A stretch of 32,399 bases of DNA from Bacteroidales bacterium (GTDB lineage Bacteria; Bacteroidota; Bacteroidia; Bacteroidales; UBA3824): positions 1 through 32,399 of the forward strand of contig JAFPYR010000089.1 in assembly GCA_017412115.1 (NCBI GenBank). Direction: 5' to 3'. Position 1 is the first letter of the stretch; each line of letters starts with the position of its first letter. Positions 25,725 through 32,399 of the stretch are shown piece by piece. The position numbers and the translations under genes are program-made. The notes below the pieces were generated by a model, which was given only the letters and a program-made list of their open reading frames with translations, searched no databases and had not been told where the DNA came from.

Positions 25725-27569
25725 TTATTTCTTTTCGATTAATCTGTACATTTCGCGGGCGTTGACGGCGTAAACGCTACCGGGGTAATTAGTTAGGATT
25801 TTCATGTAGTAATTCTTTGCGTTTTCGATGTCGTTAAGTTTTTTGTATGAAATTTCGGCGTATTGATATGCAGCTTTATCGGCTAAAATATCGTAAGAAT
25901 ATTCGTCGGAAACTTTTTTGTAATAGAATGCGGAGTTTTGCCAATTACGTTTGCGTTCGTAGATTTTGGCTTTGAGAAACAGGCATTCATCAATAAGGGC
26001 GGATTGCGGGTATTTTTCAACAATTGAATCGAGGGATGCAACGGCTTTATCGAACTGATTTTGTGAGTAATACATATCAGCACGGGCATAAATTCTCAAA
26101 TCAATGCTTGAATTTAAGTTTTCGTCTATCGGGCTCAACGTATCGCCGACAACGGAGTTCACACGTTCGGCATTGTCAGAGATTAAAAGAGAAAGCTCCA
26201 TTGCATCGTTAGCAACGAGTTTTGTCGTTGCGGCTTTTAAAACGTCGAGTTGAGAGGCTGCCCATTTAAAATTACCCGTGTAATAGGCTATTTTTGCTTT
26301 TGAAAATTTAGCCATATCGCCGTATTCGTTTTGTTTGTTATCGTTTTCAACCTTGGCGAAGGTCATTGTTGCCGCCCAAACATCACCCATAAAAAGTTCT
26401 ATACCGCCCAAAAGTAAATTCAATTGTGCCTTTTGAGAATAATTCAAAGTGGGAACTTGAAGCGATTTTTCGATTAAATCTTTGGCTTTTTCTGGAGAGT
26501 TCAAATAATAGGTTTCGAGCGTGGAATAATTTTTTACCTCGTTGATAACCTGATTGTTGATACCAAAATCGTTGAAAGTTTTGATATATTGGGACTCTAA
26601 ATACGAAATCTGAATGGAATCTGTTATCGCCCCCTCCACCACTTGTTCATACATAGAGGTTAAAACACCGAACAATGCCCGTCTGTAAAAAGGACAATTT
26701 TCGCCTTTAGCGGTAACGTAAGAATAACAATCCGAAGCGGCGGCGTAATCCTTCGCTGCTAATGCCTCATCGCCCAACATCACCAAACGCTGTCCTTGTT
26801 CTGAAAGTCTTTTGTCTAAGGCTTTAGCTTGGGTAAAAGCACTTTTAAAATTCTTTTTCTGCAAAAAGAGCCAAATCAAAAATTCCGACATCACAACAGT
26901 CGGCTTTTTTTGAATCCTTAAAACAATGTCAGAGCGCAAAATATTATAAAACTCATCATTAACATCGGAGTTGATGTAATATTGAAACATATTTTGAACG
27001 GTGCTCAATTTGCCTTCGTCTTCTTCGATTAAATCCAAACCCGCTTGAGCCATTTTTTTGAAATTTCTTGAACTCGCATAAACCGAAAACAACTCGTAAT
27101 TGAAACTTTCATTCAAGAGTTCACGGGCTTTCAACAGCGTTTTTTCGGCATAATCCGGTTCACTAACCGTAGAAAACTGATTCAGACATTGAATGATTTG
27201 ATTTCTATCCGGCTGAATTTGCGAAATAACGTTTTCGTACTCCGTTTGCGCTTTATCTAACTGATTTTCACGTTTATAAACATAACCCAAAAGTATTTTG
27301 TATGTCAAATCCGCTTTATAATTTGAAATCTGTTTTTTGACAGCTTTTTCGGCTTTTTCATAATTTTCGATATTAATAAGACAATTAACATAATAAGTGA
27401 AATAATGCTTTGATTTTGTCTTATTATACAGATTTTCAAATAGATAAGAAGCCTTTTCATATTCATTTGAATTGTAATAAGAATATGCAAGGTTTACATC
27501 GTCAGGATTTTGAGCCTTAACAACGCCCAAAATCATAGAAATAAAAAGTACTAAAAAAATACGTTTCAT
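25725..27569 (-). CDS. Exported TPR-repeat protein
   Basis: 614 residues with signal peptide MKRIFLVLFISMILGVVKA cleaved before QNP. The mature protein is helical TPR-type throughout: an N-terminal set at about 25-130 (for example AYSYYNSNEYEKASYLFENL and ILLGYVYKRENQLDKAQTEY) and a C-terminal set at about 500-610 (ADMYYSQNQFDKAVASLDSI, then YKKLNDIENAKNYYMKILTN). Such proteins are usually periplasmic scaffolds in Bacteroidetes, some of them in envelope assembly. No catalytic motif is seen. The start overlaps the stop of the SpoU-type methyltransferase by 4 nt (ATGA), so it is the last gene of the 29449-25725 operon. Confidence 0.88.
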   Translation of the reverse strand: MKRIFLVLFISMILGVVKAQNPDDVNLAYSYYNSNEYEKASYLFENLYNKTKSKHYFTYYVNCLINIENYEKAEKAVKKQISNYKADLTYKILLGYVYKRENQLDKAQTEYENVISQIQPDRNQIIQCLNQFSTVSEPDYAEKTLLKARELLNESFNYELFSVYASSRNFKKMAQAGLDLIEEDEGKLSTVQNMFQYYINSDVNDEFYNILRSDIVLRIQKKPTVVMSEFLIWLFLQKKNFKSAFTQAKALDKRLSEQGQRLVMLGDEALAAKDYAAASDCYSYVTAKGENCPFYRRALFGVLTSMYEQVVEGAITDSIQISYLESQYIKTFNDFGINNQVINEVKNYSTLETYYLNSPEKAKDLIEKSLQVPTLNYSQKAQLNLLLGGIELFMGDVWAATMTFAKVENDNKQNEYGDMAKFSKAKIAYYTGNFKWAASQLDVLKAATTKLVANDAMELSLLISDNAERVNSVVGDTLSPIDENLNSSIDLRIYARADMYYSQNQFDKAVASLDSIVEKYPQSALIDECLFLKAKIYERKRNWQNSAFYYKKVSDEYSYDILADKAAYQYAEISYKKLNDIENAKNYYMKILTNYPGSVYAVNAREMYRLIEKK

Positions 27570-28099
27570 CGGTCTTTTAATTGTCTAAAAACCTCCCAAA
27601 TCACGATTCCCGCACTAACGGAAATATTTAGGGAATGTTTTGTTCCAAATTGCGGTATTTCCACGCATAAATCGCACATTTCCATAACGTTATCATCAAC
27701 GCCCTTGACTTCGTTTCCGAAAACTAAAGCTGCTTTTTCAATCCCCGACAAATCCAAATTTTCGATCATAACACTCTCCTTTGCCTGCTCTACGGCAATA
27801 ATCGTGTAGCCGGAGTCTTTGAGAGTTTTAACAGCCTCAACTGTCGATTTAAAATATTGATAATCAACAGATTGTTCTGCACCAATAGCGGTTTTTCGGA
27901 TTTCTGCGTTAGGCGGAGTAGCCGTTATGCCGCACAACAAAATTTTCTCAATTCTAAAAGCGTCCGAGGTCCTAAAAACCGAACCTACATTCAACGCACT
28001 CCTGACATTATCCAAAACAACAACGGCAGGCGTTTTCTTAGAATTTTTGTATTCCTCAACCGAAATCCTGCCGAGTTGTTCCATCGAAAGTTTTTCCAT
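27566..28099 (-). CDS. SpoU-type (SPOUT) RNA 2'-O-methyltransferase
   Basis: 177 residues, a single SpoU domain without the usual N-terminal substrate-binding domain. The SPOUT motifs are intact: NVRSALNVGSVFRTSDAF (motif 1 with the catalytic Arg), FGNEVKGV (motif 2) and IPQFGTKHSLNISVSAG (motif 3). These enzymes methylate ribose 2'-OH of tRNA or rRNA; the exact target cannot be read from the sequence, although short stand-alone versions often act on tRNA. It starts 3 nt after the YqeY-like gene and overlaps the TPR gene by 4 nt. Confidence 0.92.
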   Translation of the reverse strand: MEKLSMEQLGRISVEEYKNSKKTPAVVVLDNVRSALNVGSVFRTSDAFRIEKILLCGITATPPNAEIRKTAIGAEQSVDYQYFKSTVEAVKTLKDSGYTIIAVEQAKESVMIENLDLSGIEKAALVFGNEVKGVDDNVMEMCDLCVEIPQFGTKHSLNISVSAGIVIWEVFRQLKDR

Positions 28100-28102
28100 C
28101 CT

Positions 28103-28549
28103 TTATGACAAAAGTTTTTTAACGATGTCAGCAATTACTTTTGACTCCGCCTTTCCGGCAAGAGCAGCGTTTGCAGCTTTCATAACTTTTCCCATATCTT
28201 TGATAGAGGTTGCGCCTGTTTCGCTAACTATCTTAGAAACAGCTTGTTCTACCTCCTCCGCTGACATTTGTTTGGGCAGATAACTTTTTATAAATTCCAA
28301 CTGTTTGGTCTCTTCATCAACTAAATCCTGACGGTTTTGCTCTTTGTAAATCGCAATTGAATCCTGACGCTGTTTTACCATTTTTTGAATGATTTTCAAA
28401 ACGTCGGCATCAGAAACGGTTTCGGTTTTGCCGGAGGTTTGAGCCAAAAGAATTTCGGCTTTGATTGCTCTTACGGCTGCAAGTTGAGCCTGATTTTTTT
28501 CTTTCATAGCGGACTTCATGTCCTGCTGAATTTGTTCCGTTAAAGTCAT
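28103..28549 (-). CDS. YqeY-like (GatB/YqeY) protein
   Basis: 148 residues of the GatB/YqeY family, normal length. Typical features: an N-terminal helix (LTEQIQQDMKSAMKEKNQAQ), KMVKQRQDSIAIYKEQNRQD in the middle, and the C-terminal MGKVMKAANAALAGKAE, the part related to the tail of the GatB amidotransferase subunit. The family is linked to tRNA-dependent amidation by homology, but its own role is not established. It lies 3 nt after the TPR lipoprotein gene and 3 nt before the methyltransferase gene. Confidence 0.92.
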   Translation of the reverse strand: MTLTEQIQQDMKSAMKEKNQAQLAAVRAIKAEILLAQTSGKTETVSDADVLKIIQKMVKQRQDSIAIYKEQNRQDLVDEETKQLEFIKSYLPKQMSAEEVEQAVSKIVSETGATSIKDMGKVMKAANAALAGKAESKVIADIVKKLLS

Positions 28550-28552
28550 TTT

Positions 28553-29449
28553 CTATTTCTTTTTAGATAATTTTAAATAATAATCCGAATTTTTCTTTTC
28601 GTTTAATCTAAGAGAGATAACCGACAAATCGGCTGCGTCTTCTTTTCGCCCATATAATTTGTAAAGTCTTGTATAATAAGCCTTTGCAAGTGTATATTTG
28701 GGTTTCAACTCCTCTTGTTTTTTCTTAAAAACTTTTAGAGTCGTATTATTTTTTTTAGCATTATAAACTTTTAGAGCCTCTTGATATTCGTCCTCAACCT
28801 CGTGAAAAGTTTTTTGCGCCATAAAACTCAATCCTATCAAATTGTTAGGATCGCGGTTATAAAGTTTTTGAGCTGTTTCTTCAGCTTTTTTTACATTACC
28901 GAAATTTTTTGCTGCGGTGTAATATTTTTCCAAAATATCAATTTTGTCCGTTGTTTCACTCAAAAGGCTGTTAAAAGCATAAAAACATTTTCTATAATCT
29001 TTTAATTCAAAATATTTCAAAAAAATTTTTTCGCGCACCGAAGCAATTTCCTCACCCGAAGGATAGTCAGAAGCATAATCCTCTAAGCATTTGATTATCA
29101 TCGCCGTATCATCCACACTTTCATAATATTGAATCATCAGAAGAGTGGTTTGTTCGTCAGCGAAATCATGCTCTTTGGCGGATTTGAAATACTCCATCGC
29201 CCTTTGTTTTGAACCGAGATAATAATGGCATTTGCCGGCGGCAGAAAGTAATTCTCCGCTCGGCTGCTGACCTTTATTGACATAATAATCAATCACTTGA
29301 GAATAGTTTTCAAGTGCGGCGTTATAATCTCTTTCATAATATAACTGATTGGCGGATTGCAATGCGGAAACAATTTTTTTTTGCTCCAAACAAGAAAAAA
29401 ACGTTACCGTTAAAAGAAATACAAAAACCGCCTTAAAAAAATTATTCAT
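28553..29449 (-). CDS. TPR-containing lipoprotein
   Basis: 298 residues. The N-terminus has a lipoprotein signal (MNNFFKAVFVFLLTVTFFSC) with the lipobox cysteine at residue 20, so it should be acylated and membrane-anchored. TPR-like helices follow at about 30-120 (YYERDYNAALENYSQVIDYY, GKCHYYLGSKQRAMEYFKSA), with more at 150-290. BamD-like and other envelope scaffolds share this plan, but the family is not certain. It is the first gene of a tight four-gene operon (3-nt gaps) with a TATCTTTG -7 box at 29473-29480. Confidence 0.88.
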   Translation of the reverse strand: MNNFFKAVFVFLLTVTFFSCLEQKKIVSALQSANQLYYERDYNAALENYSQVIDYYVNKGQQPSGELLSAAGKCHYYLGSKQRAMEYFKSAKEHDFADEQTTLLMIQYYESVDDTAMIIKCLEDYASDYPSGEEIASVREKIFLKYFELKDYRKCFYAFNSLLSETTDKIDILEKYYTAAKNFGNVKKAEETAQKLYNRDPNNLIGLSFMAQKTFHEVEDEYQEALKVYNAKKNNTTLKVFKKKQEELKPKYTLAKAYYTRLYKLYGRKEDAADLSVISLRLNEKKNSDYYLKLSKKK

Positions 29450-29472
29450 TCATTTCGATAAAAAATTCCGCT

Positions 29473-29480
29473 CAAAGATA
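29473..29480 (-). promoter_or_regulatory. -7 box of the TPR-yqeY-spoU operon
   Basis: TATCTTTG on the minus strand fits TAnnTTTG, 24 nt upstream of the lipoprotein ATG. No correctly spaced TTTG -33 box is visible. Confidence 0.45.
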
Positions 29481-29526
29481 ATAATTTTTCTTTGAAAAAA
29501 ATATAAAATCAAAGTATTTTTTACTA

Positions 29527-30191
29527 TCAAACCGAGGTGTAATAAATACCGTTTTTGTTTTTGAAATCGGGTTTTAAAAGTCCTACCAAAATTAGGTCTA
29601 TTAAAATATTTTCAGCCTCAAATTTACTGATTTCCAAATAGTTTTGAACTTCTAAAACACTAATTTCCCCTTTTTCTTCGATGTATTTGAGCACAAAATC
29701 CTGACTTCGGGAATATTCAATACGTGTATTTTTTTTGAAGAATCTCTTTTCATTGTTTCGGCGATAACTCTATCCGCTAAAATATTTTCGTCATTGACTC
29801 TCACATAAGTTAAAAACCGTCCTTTTTCGTCCTTTGCTTTGTAAGGCGGTTTTGTGCCCTTTGGGATAATAATTTCCAAAACGTATTTTTTGTTTCCGGC
29901 GTTCCAAATTTTATGCGAAAACTCCACTTGAGGGCGACAATAAATTTGTGCAGCGGTTTCAATCATGTAATATTCTTCGTCGATATTTGCTCCGGCAATT
30001 TTTCCGTTGTCTTTAACACCGATTAAAAGACTTCCTCCGTCAGTATTAGCAAAAGCAGAAAGTGATTTAGCGATTTTTTTAGAATCAGTAACGGCAAATT
30101 TAAAATCCTGACATTGATTTTCGCCAAGACTAATCCTCTGCAACAATTCTTCAGAAGGCTTATTGTATTTGTTAATGTCGTTTTTTAACAT
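29527..30191 (-). pseudogene. AlbA_2-domain protein gene with a -1 frameshift at an A8 run
   Basis: The start frame gives a 179-residue product: an AlbA_2 (Schlafen-like) domain at about 15-145 (ENQCQDFKFAV, SAFANTDGGSLLIGVKDNG, PYKAKDEKGRFLTYVRV) and then 25 residues of nonsense to a stop at 29652. At the A8 tract (29736-29729) a -1 shift after Lys154 opens a 67-residue tail that begins NTRIEYSR and ends at a TGA at 29527; the tail looks like a normal winged-helix C-terminus (DFVLKYIEEKGEISVLEVQ). The codons read tcA AAA AAA, an exact A AAA AAA slippery heptamer. So it may be a mutated gene, a sequencing error, or a gene using frameshifting or transcript slippage to give 179- and 221-residue products. 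Such proteins often act as transcriptional regulators. Confidence 0.8.
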
Positions 30192-30228
30192 TGCTTTTCT
30201 CTTTGACGGACAAAAATAGTATTTTTTT

Positions 30229-30303
30229 TTAACATTCTTGAATTATTTTTTTACCTAAAACTTTAAAAACAATTATTGTTTTAGAAATTTGCGATATACT
30301 CAT
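30229..30303 (-). pseudogene. Third, very short copy of the module start
   Basis: A 24-codon frame whose ATG overlaps the stop of the 60-codon gene (ATGA). Its first 26 nt (30278-30303) match the start of that gene (30457-30482) at 24 of 26 positions; beyond this the homology ends and the frame closes. It looks like the scar of a further module copy and is unlikely to be functional. Confidence 0.6.
30278..30303 (-). repeat. 26-bp repeat of the module start, copy B
   Basis: Matches 30457-30482 at 24 of 26 positions by my count; both begin at an ATG and encode MSxSQIxKT. Confidence 0.75.
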
Positions 30304-30448
30304 ATTGCGGTATTTCCGCCGAAATAATCACCGAAACCACCTGCCGCACCAACAAGCAAGGTTTGCCATAAATTGTTTTCGCTGAGATTGCGGTTCGCTA
30401 ATTGCAAACCTAAATTTAATACCGTTCCTTTTAAGAGTGAACGGGAAA
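30304..30448 (-). repeat. 145-bp direct repeat, orphan module copy
   Basis: Pairs with 31831-31975 at a constant offset of 1527 bp, about 135 of 145 positions identical and no indels. Confidence 0.85.
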
Positions 30449-30456
30449 AATTTTTC

Positions 30457-30482
30457 GTTTTAAAAATTTGCGATGTACTCAT
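30457..30482 (-). repeat. 26-bp repeat of the module start, copy A
   Basis: Start of the truncated module gene; near-identical to 30278-30303. The intact gene at 32000 starts differently (MANFKEKS), so this start type belongs to the remnant copies only. Confidence 0.75.
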
Positions 30483-30489
30483 ATTATCT

Positions 30490-31146
30490 TTATGGTTTAA
30501 ATTTTAATGTTTCTTTTACTATAAATTCTTTGCATTTTTGATATTGAGCTATCATATCTGGGAAAGAATTGTCAGGCGGTTTTATTTCGAAAATAAATTC
30601 GTATTCACCGCCTATCAATGAAAACATTGTCAAATCATATACAACATAATAACTTTGCTTAACACCCAAAAGTACAATTTGTGAGGATTTATTAGAATAC
30701 AAAATTCTATGCTTTCGTATATAATCATACGCAAGAGAGAATTCTGAAGCTGTTAAATCTGGCACTATTTCAATTTCCTCACTTTTGTACTTTCTGAAAT
30801 CATCATGAGATATTTCAATTGTGCTGTTTTTTAAATATACATAATGCATATCATTACATACGAAATAATGAAAATCGTTCCAAAACTTATTCTTATCTTC
30901 TGGAGTACCGAAACAATATGCTACACCTCCCATCTCAAAATATGGGTATTGTTCTGTATTCTGCAACACAAAATACTGCGCCATGTCTGTTTCATTCTTA
31001 AACTCTATACAGAGCATCGGCACAAGAGAATCTTTCAAAATTGTGTCTGTATTTTTCTGATACTCAATGCTCATATTAACAGTAATTTGCGCATTAAGCA
31101 CAGTTGGTATCAATATAAGTATTGAAATTATGAAAATAGCTATCAT
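30490..31146 (-). CDS. Exported protein of unknown function, possible immunity partner
   Basis: 218 residues. The N-terminus MIAIFIISILILIPTVLNAQ is a signal peptide with cleavage after LNA. The mature part looks like a beta-rich domain of about 195 residues, with aromatic residues and no recognised motif. It starts 2 nt after the stop of the HELMH-zincin gene, so the two are almost certainly co-translated. By position (directly downstream of a module-plus-toxin-like gene, before an orphan module) it resembles immunity genes of polymorphic toxin systems, and export would place protection in the periplasm. That role is inference: no family is recognised. Confidence 0.75.
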   Translation of the reverse strand: MIAIFIISILILIPTVLNAQITVNMSIEYQKNTDTILKDSLVPMLCIEFKNETDMAQYFVLQNTEQYPYFEMGGVAYCFGTPEDKNKFWNDFHYFVCNDMHYVYLKNSTIEISHDDFRKYKSEEIEIVPDLTASEFSLAYDYIRKHRILYSNKSSQIVLLGVKQSYYVVYDLTMFSLIGGEYEFIFEIKPPDNSFPDMIAQYQKCKEFIVKETLKFKP

Positions 31147-31148
31147 GG

Positions 31149-32000
31149 TTAAAACGGATATATAAAATTAATAGTCTTTATCCAATCGAAACTGAAATAC
31201 TGAAATCTCTCATTGTACAACGGGTACTTAATGAGGCTTTCTCGTATTTCTTCAGCGGTACAAGGTGGTAGTTTTTTACTATTATCTCCAAGAATTTCTT
31301 TTTGAAAATTATATGCATAAAACTCTTTGAGATTAGTCAAAACTTGATAGTCTACTTGATTGTCAGGATAAGGCTCTCCTTTCAGAAGAATGTTCTGATA
31401 GACATGCATCAACTCGTGCCCCATCACGTAAAACAAATACCTTGCACTTGAAAAAGCATCCGCTTTAAAAGAAACCAAAGATTTTCCACTAAAATATTTT
31501 TTTTCAGTATTTGTACTTTTGATTGTTGTTTCTTGCGTTACGCCATGGGCGTTATGGTATTCCATAACGTTCAAGATACGTGGCGTTACATTCTCTACCG
31601 TAAACATTTTTACATACTCCATAGGAAAGTCTTTAAACCAAACTTTTTGTGCCTTTGCTAAAAATTCATCAGTTATTGGAATTGGCTCATCTTGATATGG
31701 TTTTAAAGCTTTCGCATCTTTTACTTTCAACAGCAAATCTGCTGCGCCGCCTATTGCAGCATACTTTATTGCCGTACTGAAATCCTTTGTTTTGTTAATC
31801 AACGCGTTACCACCGCCGATGATTGCCCCCATTGCCGTATTTCCGCCGAAATAATCACCGAAACCACCAACCGCACCAACAAGCAAGGTTTGCCAAAAAT
31901 TGTTTTTGTTAAGATTGCGGTTTGCTAATTGCAAACCCAAATTTAATACCGTTCCTTTTAAGAGAGAACGGGAAAGGCTCTTTTCCTTAAAATTCGCCAT
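31149..32000 (-). CDS. Gly-rich N-terminal module fused to a HExxH zincin domain (possible toxin)
   Basis: 283 residues. Residues 1-90 form a module with a hydrophobic, Gly-rich stretch (LLVGAVGGFGDYFGGNTAMG, then IIGGGNALI) like a glycine zipper; there is no signal peptide. The C-terminal part carries MGHELMHVYQ, a HExxH zinc protease motif at His195-Glu196-His199, and a likely third ligand Glu226 in LKEFYAYNFQ, a gluzincin-like pattern close to HELxHVxQ motifs of eCIS-associated DUF4157 domains. The N-terminal module is repeated in a truncated gene 1.5 kb downstream, so module and C-terminal domain are separable. An exported partner gene follows after 2 nt. A toxin with periplasmic target, or a membrane-associated peptidase, fits; the role is inference. 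Confidence 0.8.
   Translation of the reverse strand: MANFKEKSLSRSLLKGTVLNLGLQLANRNLNKNNFWQTLLVGAVGGFGDYFGGNTAMGAIIGGGNALINKTKDFSTAIKYAAIGGAADLLLKVKDAKALKPYQDEPIPITDEFLAKAQKVWFKDFPMEYVKMFTVENVTPRILNVMEYHNAHGVTQETTIKSTNTEKKYFSGKSLVSFKADAFSSARYLFYVMGHELMHVYQNILLKGEPYPDNQVDYQVLTNLKEFYAYNFQKEILGDNSKKLPPCTAEEIRESLIKYPLYNERFQYFSFDWIKTINFIYPF
31831..31975 (-). repeat. 145-bp direct repeat, intact gene copy
   Basis: Encodes residues 9-57 of the zincin-domain protein and matches 30304-30448. Homology stops at GGNTA on the C-terminal side in both copies. Confidence 0.85.
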
Positions 32001-32042
32001 AGTTATCTTAAAAAATTATTATATTACCTCACAAAATCTTTA

Positions 32043-32050
32043 TACATTTG
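32043..32050 (+). promoter_or_regulatory. Weak -7 box facing the XRE regulator gene
   Basis: TACATTTG fits TAnnTTTG but has no -33 partner, and it would give a leader of over 100 nt. The rest of 32001-32162 is AT-rich with no other clear signal; no consensus promoter was found toward the zincin gene. Confidence 0.3.
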
Positions 32051-32162
32051 CAAATTGGATAAAGATTTTATTGTTAAACTGTGTGCAAATTTAATAACAA
32101 TAAAATTAATATCCAATAAAAAAATGATTTAATTTCACAAATAATGAATAATATTAATATAA

Positions 32163-32399
32163 ATGATTAATTTACAGATAATTAAAAGATTATGTAATGA
32201 GGCAGGTATTACATTAAAAAAGTTGAGTGATAAGACAAAAATCTCTCAAACTGCACTAACTATGGCTATGCAGCGCAATAGTACGACACTTGAAACTTTA
32301 GAAAAAATCGCAAAATATTTCAGAGTTTCAGTCGGAGTGTTTTTTGGTGAAGAAGATATTTTTACTCCCATCAGAAACTCTTTTGATAACTTTGATACG
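32163..32399 (+). CDS. Partial XRE-family helix-turn-helix regulator
   Basis: 79 codons from the ATG at 32163, cut by the right edge. Residues 4-60 are a Cro/CI-type HTH (ITLKKLSDKTKISQTALTMA is the DNA-binding helix pair, followed by TLETLEKIAKYFRVSVGVFF). After this a GEEDIFTPI linker begins. Such regulators are DNA-binding repressors or activators. It is divergent from the zincin gene, with 162 nt between, so it may regulate that cassette, or be an unrelated neighbour. Confidence 0.85.
   Translation, partial: MINLQIIKRLCNEAGITLKKLSDKTKISQTALTMAMQRNSTTLETLEKIAKYFRVSVGVFFGEEDIFTPIRNSFDNFDT

Larger units (their letters stand above)
30300..30482 (-). pseudogene. Truncated copy of the 5' module of the downstream-of-regulator zincin gene
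   Basis: 60 codons. Residues 13-59 (SRSLLKGTVLNLGLQLANRN and on to GGFGDYFGGNTA) are nearly identical to the N-terminus of the zincin-domain protein encoded at 31149-32000, and then the frame stops at GGNTAI without the remaining 220 residues. The 145-bp matching DNA (30304-30448 versus 31831-31975) has about 10 differences and no gaps. It lies 7 nt after the exported partner gene. It may be a dead remnant of a second cassette, or an orphan module that can be exchanged by recombination; translation is possible but a function is not supported. Confidence 0.8.

Noticed and set aside
30819..31125. Plus-strand frames opposite the exported partner gene
   Set aside because: They overlap a gene with signal peptide and tight operon spacing, and have no features of their own.

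Overview
The window looks like a chromosomal segment of a low-GC Bacteroidetes bacterium, probably Bacteroidales. Four things point there: the -33/-7 promoter form TTTG-N19/20-TAnnTTTG, seen almost perfectly in front of several genes; Bacteroidetes-typical families (a DUF4301 protein, the lpxK-punA pair, many TPR proteins, a BspA-like leucine-rich repeat protein); weak Shine-Dalgarno signals; and long A/T-rich gaps. No tRNA, rRNA, CRISPR array or insertion sequence was seen. No gene-free stretch exceeds 300 bases.

Layout. 1-3416 (minus): an operon behind a near-perfect promoter encodes a membrane-anchored LRR protein, a large radical SAM/SPASM enzyme with an unassigned 220-residue C-terminal region, and a protein with a Ser/Tyr/Asn-rich tail that runs off the window. 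3422-6953: a small exported protein, a secreted GH31 glycosidase (plus), and a Gly/Ser/Gln-rich internally repeated protein. 7051-15993 (all minus): rsmE, a giant exported protein with a Pro/Glu/Gln repeat tail, tpiA, a membrane/coiled-coil protein and tilS. 16069-17049: a second radical SAM protein. 17143-25497 (plus): dxs, an exported TPR protein, a candidate small RNA or attenuator, a DUF4301 protein, an SsnA-like amidohydrolase homologue that has lost its metal ligands, lpxK and punA. 25498-25717: the whole gap between two converging genes is one nested palindrome. 25725-29449 (minus): a tightly packed operon of a TPR lipoprotein, a YqeY-like protein, a SpoU-type RNA methyltransferase and a large exported TPR protein. 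29527-32399 is accessory in character: an AlbA_2-type gene broken at an A8 run, then a possible toxin-immunity cassette with duplicated, truncated 5' modules, and a divergent XRE-type regulator cut by the window end.

The housekeeping genes (isoprenoid precursor, lipid A, purine salvage, glycolysis, tRNA and rRNA modification) are ordinary. The best candidates for something new are: the module array at 30229-32000 (Gly-rich N-terminal module fused to a HELMH zincin domain, an exported partner, then two successively shorter copies of the module start); the LRR/rSAM/Ser-Tyr-rich operon; the nested palindrome; the metal-site-ablated amidohydrolase; and the A AAA AAA frameshift site. All functional statements for these are inference from sequence read by eye.
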